Assembly (NCBI GenBank): GCA_018261755.1
Contig: JAGTRJ010000008.1
Coordinates: 1 to 64,000 of the forward strand
DNA length: 64,000 bases
Source of the DNA: Burkholderiaceae bacterium
GTDB lineage: Bacteria; Pseudomonadota; Gammaproteobacteria; Burkholderiales; Burkholderiaceae_D
Direction of reading: 5' to 3'
Part shown: piece after piece, positions 60,401 through 64,000 of the stretch
Position numbering within the stretch: the stretch's first letter is position 1
How the letters are laid out: the number at the start of each line of letters is the position of its first letter
Notes under the pieces: model-generated
Seen by the model: only the letters and a program-made list of their open reading frames with translations
What the model was told of the DNA's origin: nothing
Database searches by the model: none
Position numbers and translations under genes: made by a program

Positions 60401-61040
60401 ACTGCCAGGCTTGCACCGCCGTGCTGCCTGGCCATTGCAGCGCCAGCAGCAGCGCGCCAGCGCCCGAGGCGATTACGCCGGCAGGCAGGAACAGCAGGAA
60501 AAAATCGCGCATGCGCGCCATGGCCGGGTCGAAATGGAAATGGCGCAGCAGTGTTGCGCCGAGAGTGGCTGTCAGTGTTGTTGCTGCGCCGGCAACCAGC
60601 GATGCCAGCCACGGATGCCCCAGAATCAGGCTGGCGGCGAACGCGCCGATGAAAACGCCGGGCCAGCAGCGATGGCCAAAAATGAGCAGTGCCGCCAGCG
60701 CCAGCCCGGTTTGTGCGGCAATCAGCGGCAGGGTGCCGGATGGTGCGGTGGAAAACGGGGCGGCGGGGAAGGGAGCGGCGGAAAAAATGGACGCAAGCAG
60801 TGAAGATGCGGGAAGGGGGGAGGCGAGATAGGCGCTGGCAACGGCAAGCGCGGCCAGCAGGAATGCGACTGCCGCCATACGCCGTAATTCAGACCACCGC
60901 AATGATTCCAAAGCGCGCAAATCCTCGTCTCCTGCAGGTTCCGGACATGGCCGGATTCGAATGGCAGACTGGATCTGTCTGATGTCGCGCGGTTGCGTGA
61001 GCCATCCTGCCCGGTTTATCCGACAGGACCGGCGATGCAC
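57414..61040 (-). CDS. MASE1-PAS-GAF-PAS-GGDEF-EAL cyclic-di-GMP signalling protein
   Basis: 1208 aa. About ten N-terminal membrane helices form a MASE1 sensor (residues ~50-340). A PAS (around ESDERFLSFMEHMPGIAF), a GAF (LLNELSMDIGFALDNFERER) and a second PAS/PAC (FERSMVGMATYSHAHGWLD) follow. The GGDEF motif is intact (ARLGGDEFVIIL, ~860), with DLDEFKEVNDTFGH before it. The EAL motif is intact (FKAEALIRWQHP, DDFGTGYSSLSYL, LKIDRSFV). Both synthesis and hydrolysis of c-di-GMP are possible. A GGAAAATTTCC palindrome lies upstream at 61128-61138. Confidence 0.92.
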   Translation of the reverse strand: MHRRSCRINRAGWLTQPRDIRQIQSAIRIRPCPEPAGDEDLRALESLRWSELRRMAAVAFLLAALAVASAYLASPLPASSLLASIFSAAPFPAAPFSTAPSGTLPLIAAQTGLALAALLIFGHRCWPGVFIGAFAASLILGHPWLASLVAGAATTLTATLGATLLRHFHFDPAMARMRDFFLLFLPAGVIASGAGALLLALQWPGSTAVQAWQSSLLGIILIAPMLLVWQHPPEWLQRETFNAWQTAEFLAALTVSLLLGSMVYLDWQHSLFTGYLKGYLVFGLVIWVAVRIGRHGTVLVLCVLAILGAIGAGHTAGYFSTTIVRNMPINFTIYFATLITTGMLLSCSLRERNTAAATLRESDERFLSFMEHMPGIAFIKDAQQNIVYRNNSTAAQRIERAFARPFESAEPDMNRADDSIVLSDRVTVTSEISAGDAGTPCALLSIKFPVAGAHDTPLIGGLMLDITPRKRAEERVRQLTQLYRTLSHVNQSIVRLQGENELFPLVCQMVVKDGGMKMAWVGMPDEDGAIHPFASHGDTSGYLDGRILSASRDAHSPPQIALRERRHVIINHFGQCHPKCQCEQPASHGFRSTAAFPIMRHGEPYAVLSVFCEQTNAFDTESIALLNELSMDIGFALDNFERERQRQQAQAALENSEKRFRAFFERSMVGMATYSHAHGWLDANDALFTILGRPRSELLSMTWQEITHPDDIDVNLMLYNRVLSGESDDYEIDKRFIRPDGSIVHVHVAVRGLRGDDGNIDYFAMLVQDITESKKSAELIWKQANFDSLTGLINRNLFHDRLQHAIRKAERTALPMALIFIDLDEFKEVNDTFGHAIGDALLVQAAERIGSCVRASDTLARLGGDEFVIILADCADKAPAGQIARTIIARLSEPFMLPEGRVHITASIGIAFYPDDAQNAENLLSRADQAMYAAKNRGRNRFSYFTQSMQDLVLQRMSVANDLRHALAEGQFQLYFQPIVDLASNRIFKAEALIRWQHPKNGMITPKNFIPIAEETGLIAHIGDWVFREAAYWAQRWSQLPQGGIQISVNKSPAQFLVQSMGATAWINYLQELGLPGKYIAIEITEGMLMNAEPAVMDKLLRFRDAGIQVALDDFGTGYSSLSYLNKFDIDYLKIDRSFVHNLASDPLNRALSEAIIVMAHTLGLKVIAEGVETEQQRILLAMAGCDYAQGFLFSRPLPAREFEALLR

Positions 61041-61264
61041 GCTGCGGTCAAATGCGTTTAATTCAGTCTGATTGCTTCCTTGTGTGGTTCCATCGCCCCG
61101 CGACCGTCGGCCTTCACATTGTCACGGGGAAAATTTCCGTACGGTAATTTAATGTTGGCCAAACGAACGGGATGTATTTTGATGAAAATCAACTTTGGGT
61201 CGTTTATTTTGGCCCGACCTTACAGCGGGAAAGGATTTTTTTGTCAGCCTGAATGAAGCGCGGG

Positions 61265-62341
<1,077 letters not shown>

Positions 62342-62487
62342 TCACCGAAAATGAAAGCATAGCGGGAATCACGCCATGGTGGAACTTTTGCTGCGGCAAA
62401 TCGTCTTACTTGCAGGCAACTCGTTTTGCCTGTTTATCTGCCGTCCCCCTTGGCAGAGAACTGGCCTGCAGGTTGGGGCCAGGTTCA

Positions 62488-62603
62488 CCCCCCGGGAGCG
62501 CTCCATTTTCCGGGGGGATTTCTTGGTAGTACCCGGTGGCAGTGATGCCGGTTCTTTTGGGAAGTCCAGGCAGGATCCCCGGGGAGGCGGCATTTCCCCG
62601 GGG
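62488..62603. other. Structured GC-rich intergenic region between engB and hemB
   Basis: Two strong hairpins: CCCCCCGG/CCGGGGGG at 62488-62517, followed on the + strand by ATTTCTT, and CCCCGGGGA/TCCCCGGGG at 62577-62603. A CCGG-flanked stem lies between. They fill most of the 333-base engB-hemB gap; they may end engB transcription or belong to a leader/ncRNA. No known riboswitch recognised. Confidence 0.45.
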
Positions 62604-62620
62604 CTGTTCATTGCCGCGGT

Positions 62621-63301
62621 TTATTCGGTCGCCTCGTCTTCCTGCAGCCCCGCCAGCGCGAGTATGCGCTTGTCCGCTTCTTCCAGCCCGGTGCGTTTCA
62701 GTGCGGAAAACAGTTGCACGGTGAACGGGAACGGCTTGCCCTGTTCATCGACATAGCTGGCGAGGATGGTTTTCGTTTTGCGCAATGCATCGGCCGCTTC
62801 GCTGCGGTTGAGCTTGTCGGCCTTGGTCAGGATGCAATGCACCGGTTTGCCGGTGGTGGCGAACCATTCGAGCATCTGGATGTCGAGGTCGGTAAACGGC
62901 CGCCTTGCATCCATCATCAATACCAGCGCCGCCAGCTGCTGGCGGCGTTGCACATAATCGCCCAGCAATTGCTGCCAGTGCAGCTTCGCATCGCCAGACA
63001 CTTCGGCATAGCCATAACCGGGCAGATCGACTAGCAGCGCGCGGATTTCGTCGACATTGGTCGGGTCGTGCCGATGCTGGCCGACATGCGCGCCGCCGAT
63101 CGAGAAGAAGTTGATGTGCTGCGTGCGGCCCGGCGTGCGCGAGGCAAACGCCAGTTTCTTTTGATTGCACAGCACATTGATCGCGGTCGATTTGCCGGCA
63201 TTCGAACGACCGGCGAACGCGATCTCGGGAACGTGCGTTTTCGGCAAATCGCGCAGCGAATTCGCAGTGGTGAAAAAACGGGCTTGCCAGAGTTTGGACA
63301 T
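62621..63301 (-). CDS. engB: Ribosome-biogenesis GTPase EngB (YsxC/YihA)
   Basis: 226 aa. The G-domain motifs are all present: G1 [10 protein letters not shown]3 [12 protein letters not shown]4 TKADKL, with [11 protein letters not shown] as G2. It acts in 50S subunit assembly. ATG 63301 gives family length; the frame is open to 63331. Divergent from msrQ over 93 bases. Confidence 0.95.
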   Translation of the reverse strand: MSKLWQARFFTTANSLRDLPKTHVPEIAFAGRSNAGKSTAINVLCNQKKLAFASRTPGRTQHINFFSIGGAHVGQHRHDPTNVDEIRALLVDLPGYGYAEVSGDAKLHWQQLLGDYVQRRQQLAALVLMMDARRPFTDLDIQMLEWFATTGKPVHCILTKADKLNRSEAADALRKTKTILASYVDEQGKPFPFTVQLFSALKRTGLEEADKRILALAGLQEDEATE

Positions 63302-63394
63302 GTAACGGAAAGAAACAGCAGGAAAAAACAAGCAGGGTATTGTACGATAATCGGCAGGCTTGCCGCAGATTGCGTAAGCAGAAAGGCGATACTG

Positions 63395-64000
63395 ATGGAA
63401 CTGCTGGCCAAACCCTCATCCAGACAACTGGCGATATTGCGCGTGGCGCTGCATGTCGCATCGCTGCTGCCGCTGGCACGGCTGCTGTTTCTCGGCCTTA
63501 CCGGTGGTCTGGGTGACGAGCCGGTGCGCGCGGTACTGTGGGAAACCGGCGACTGGTCGCTGTACATGCTGTGCCTCACGCTGGCGGTGACGCCATTGCG
63601 CCGCGTGACCGGCTGGAATTGGCTGGCGGCGTTTCGCCGTCTGCCGGGCATGTATGCGTTTGCGTATGGCGCGCTGCATTTCGCAACCTACCTGTGGTTG
63701 CGGCGCTCAGGCGAGCTGTTGGCCCTGCTGGCGCGCATCCTGACGCAGATGCCGCTGCTGACCGGCTTCATTTCGCTTCTGATCATGCTGGCGCTGGCCG
63801 CCACCAGCTTTCAGGCCGCGATGCGCTGGCTGGGCGGGATGCGGTGGCAATGGCTGCACCGGCTGACCTACATCAGTGCGGTGCTGGCGGTGGTGCATTA
63901 CTGGCTTGAGGTGGCGCGCTATGGCTCGAACCGTCCGCTGTGGTTCGGCGCGATCGTCGCCACGCTGCTGCTGTTCCGGCTGGCGTGGTGGTTCCGGTCG
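63395..64000 (+). CDS. msrQ: MsrQ haem-binding membrane subunit (partial, runs off the window)
   Basis: The first 202 codons of a YedZ/MsrQ-type ferric-reductase-like protein, electron donor to the periplasmic methionine sulfoxide reductase Msr[39 protein letters not shown] and [18 protein letters not shown] carry the haem-ligand histidines in the membrane helices. No msrP lies upstream; it could be downstream, outside the window. Confidence 0.88.
   Translation, partial: MELLAKPSSRQLAILRVALHVASLLPLARLLFLGLTGGLGDEPVRAVLWETGDWSLYMLCLTLAVTPLRRVTGWNWLAAFRRLPGMYAFAYGALHFATYLWLRRSGELLALLARILTQMPLLTGFISLLIMLALAATSFQAAMRWLGGMRWQWLHRLTYISAVLAVVHYWLEVARYGSNRPLWFGAIVATLLLFRLAWWFRS

Overview
The window is a piece of a betaproteobacterial chromosome, most likely Burkholderiales and close to Oxalobacteraceae (family-level call is inference). 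The pheT-ihfA-merR run, the classic surE-pcm-nlpD-rpoS block, and rlmD, msrB, yciB, acs, hemB, engB and msrQ all look like ordinary host genes of that group. Host coding sequence is GC-rich and dense.

Layout. 1-12 kb: conserved housekeeping genes, all on the + strand, ending with acs, its terminator and a tRNA-Ser(GGA). 12.2-14.7 kb: a small accessory patch holding an integrase remnant against the tRNA, a lone GNAT gene with integron-cassette-like edges, a NifA/sigma-54-type promoter in front of cowN (CO protection of nitrogenase), and a small membrane protein. 14.7-18.5 kb: a circularly permuted solute-binding lipoprotein, pepD and an MHS-family transporter on the - strand. 18.9-57.1 kb: a complete transposable (Mu-like) prophage. 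57.1-64 kb: the rest of cutA, a large MASE1-PAS-GAF-GGDEF-EAL protein, hemB, engB and the start of msrQ.

The prophage can be placed to the base. It occupies 18897-57085 (38,189 bp), begins TG and ends CA, has paired end-binding repeats spaced 23 bp at both ends, and is flanked by a 6-bp duplication TCATCA. Removing it plus one duplication restores an intact 109-codon cutA. It carries an A transposase, a B/ExeA-like ATPase, Gam, GemA, Mor, holin, transglycosylase, nested Rz/Rz1, terminase, DUF935 portal, F- and G-like proteins, a lambda-type head (protease/scaffold, decoration D, capsid E), and a P2/Mu-type contractile tail. A Com-like zinc finger and an ABC-ATPase fused to a Mom/GNAT-like domain lie at its right (mom) end.

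Two things stand out in the phage. First, the gene order is not that of Mu: early, lysis and packaging genes through G run rightwards at 41.6-56.9 kb, while the I-to-mom structural block runs leftwards at 37.6-19.0 kb, as if everything left of the I promoter had been flipped inside intact ends. Second, a dyad of the form TTTTAA-N6-TTAAAA, followed by GA, precedes the lysis genes, the I/head operon, the E/tail operon and the baseplate operon. It is the likely binding site of the single Mor-family activator. The repressor operon (41.6 to 37.9 kb) carries five further genes, including a DUF4747-like protein and a four-helix membrane protein, and is a good place to look for superinfection exclusion or defence.
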